A DNA stretch of 5,954 nucleotides from an uncultured Gammaproteobacteria bacterium (lineage in GTDB: Bacteria > Pseudomonadota > Gammaproteobacteria > Arenicellales > UBA868), in NCBI GenBank assembly GCA_913051905.1, contig CAJXBY010000161.1, positions 1 to 5,954 of the forward strand. Reading direction: 5' to 3'. Shown here in pieces: positions 5,554-5,954 of this stretch. Under the pieces are notes generated by a model that was not told where the DNA came from, did no database searches, and worked only from the letters and a program-made list of their open reading frames with translations. The translations under genes and the position numbers were made by a program. Numbering within the stretch: position 1 is the first letter of the stretch; every line of letters begins with the position of its first letter.

Positions 5554-5954
5554 ATGAGACTTGAGAACCAGACCGCAATTGTTACCGGGGCCGCCAAGGG
5601 GATGGGCGCGGCGATCACCACAACACTGGCCCGCGAAGGGGCCGATATCGTCCTCGCCGCACGGGATGCAGCAGCGCTGGAGGATGTCGCCGCTCAGGTA
5701 CGGGCGCTGGGCCGGCAGGCGCACGTCGTCGCATGTGATGTGATAGAGGAGGCGCAGGTCAAGAACCTGGTCGCCCACGCTCTGCAGGTTTTTGATGGAC
5801 GCATCGATATTCTGGTCAACATCGCCGGCGTGACCGGTCCCATCGAGACCCCGGTTCAGGATATTCCAGCCGAGGAATTTACCGAAGTCATCATGGTCAA
5901 CGAGAAAGGCACGTTTCTGCCGATCAAACACGTGGCGCCAACGATGATCGCCCA
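5554..5954 (+). CDS. short-chain dehydrogenase/reductase, N-terminal part (cut by the window end)
   Basis: The first 133 residues of a classical SDR, normally about 250 long; the frame is open to the last base, so the truncation is only the window edge. SDRs are cytoplasmic NAD(P)-dependent oxidoreductases acting on alcohols or ketones. The Rossmann cofactor motif TGAAKGMG is at 11-18, strand beta2 ends in LAAR (34-37), CDV (60-62) is the adenine-ring contact, and NIAG (88-91) is a variant of NNAG. VNEKGTF at 115-121 gives the helix-4 Asn116. The catalytic Ser and YxxxK lie beyond the window. The basic Arg37 after beta2 hints at NADP(H) preference, but this is uncertain. It is transcribed away from the hydantoinase operon over a 190-nt shared gap, so co-regulation is plausible. 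Confidence 0.93.
   Translation, partial: MRLENQTAIVTGAAKGMGAAITTTLAREGADIVLAARDAAALEDVAAQVRALGRQAHVVACDVIEEAQVKNLVAHALQVFDGRIDILVNIAGVTGPIETPVQDIPAEEFTEVIMVNEKGTFLPIKHVAPTMIA

Noticed and set aside
5401..5931. 176-codon minus-strand open frame across the divergent gap and the SDR
   Set aside because: It is antisense to the clear SDR reading frame and crosses the promoter region; the translation resembles no family I know.

Overview
The window is bacterial chromosomal DNA, dense in genes, with a GC content that looks to be in the upper 50s percent by eye. Gene style (Shine-Dalgarno sites, ATG starts, short gaps) and protein families fit a proteobacterium, perhaps an environmental gammaproteobacterium. 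That placement is a guess: no rRNA, tRNA or lineage marker is present. I see no mobile element, CRISPR array or RNA gene.

Layout. (1) Two genes on the + strand: a small membrane protein of the DUF4396 type at 6-452, whose reading frame is open to the window edge, and a crotonase-fold enoyl-CoA hydratase/isomerase at 551-1348. (2) A convergent gap at 1349-1447. (3) A four-gene run on the - strand, read from right to left: an unrecognised 114-residue protein (5363-5019), a COG0523/CobW-type G3E GTPase (5002-3947), a hydantoinase/dihydropyrimidinase-type metal amidohydrolase (3926-2496), and a TfdA/TauD-type Fe(II)/2-oxoglutarate dioxygenase (2416-1448). Gaps are 16, 20 and 79 nt, so this is probably one operon. 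(4) A divergent promoter region at 5364-5553 with several inverted repeats. (5) A short-chain dehydrogenase/reductase starting at 5554 on the + strand and cut off by the window end.

How the genes may work together. Ring-opening amidohydrolase, oxygenase, crotonase and SDR are all typical catabolic activities, so the window looks like part of a peripheral degradation cluster for an N-containing or ether-containing small molecule. The GTPase lies directly before a metal-dependent hydrolase, which suggests a metallochaperone and client pair. The hydantoinase and the crotonase each differ from their family reference at active-site positions, so their textbook substrates should not be assumed. The pathway assignment is inference; only the family calls are well supported.
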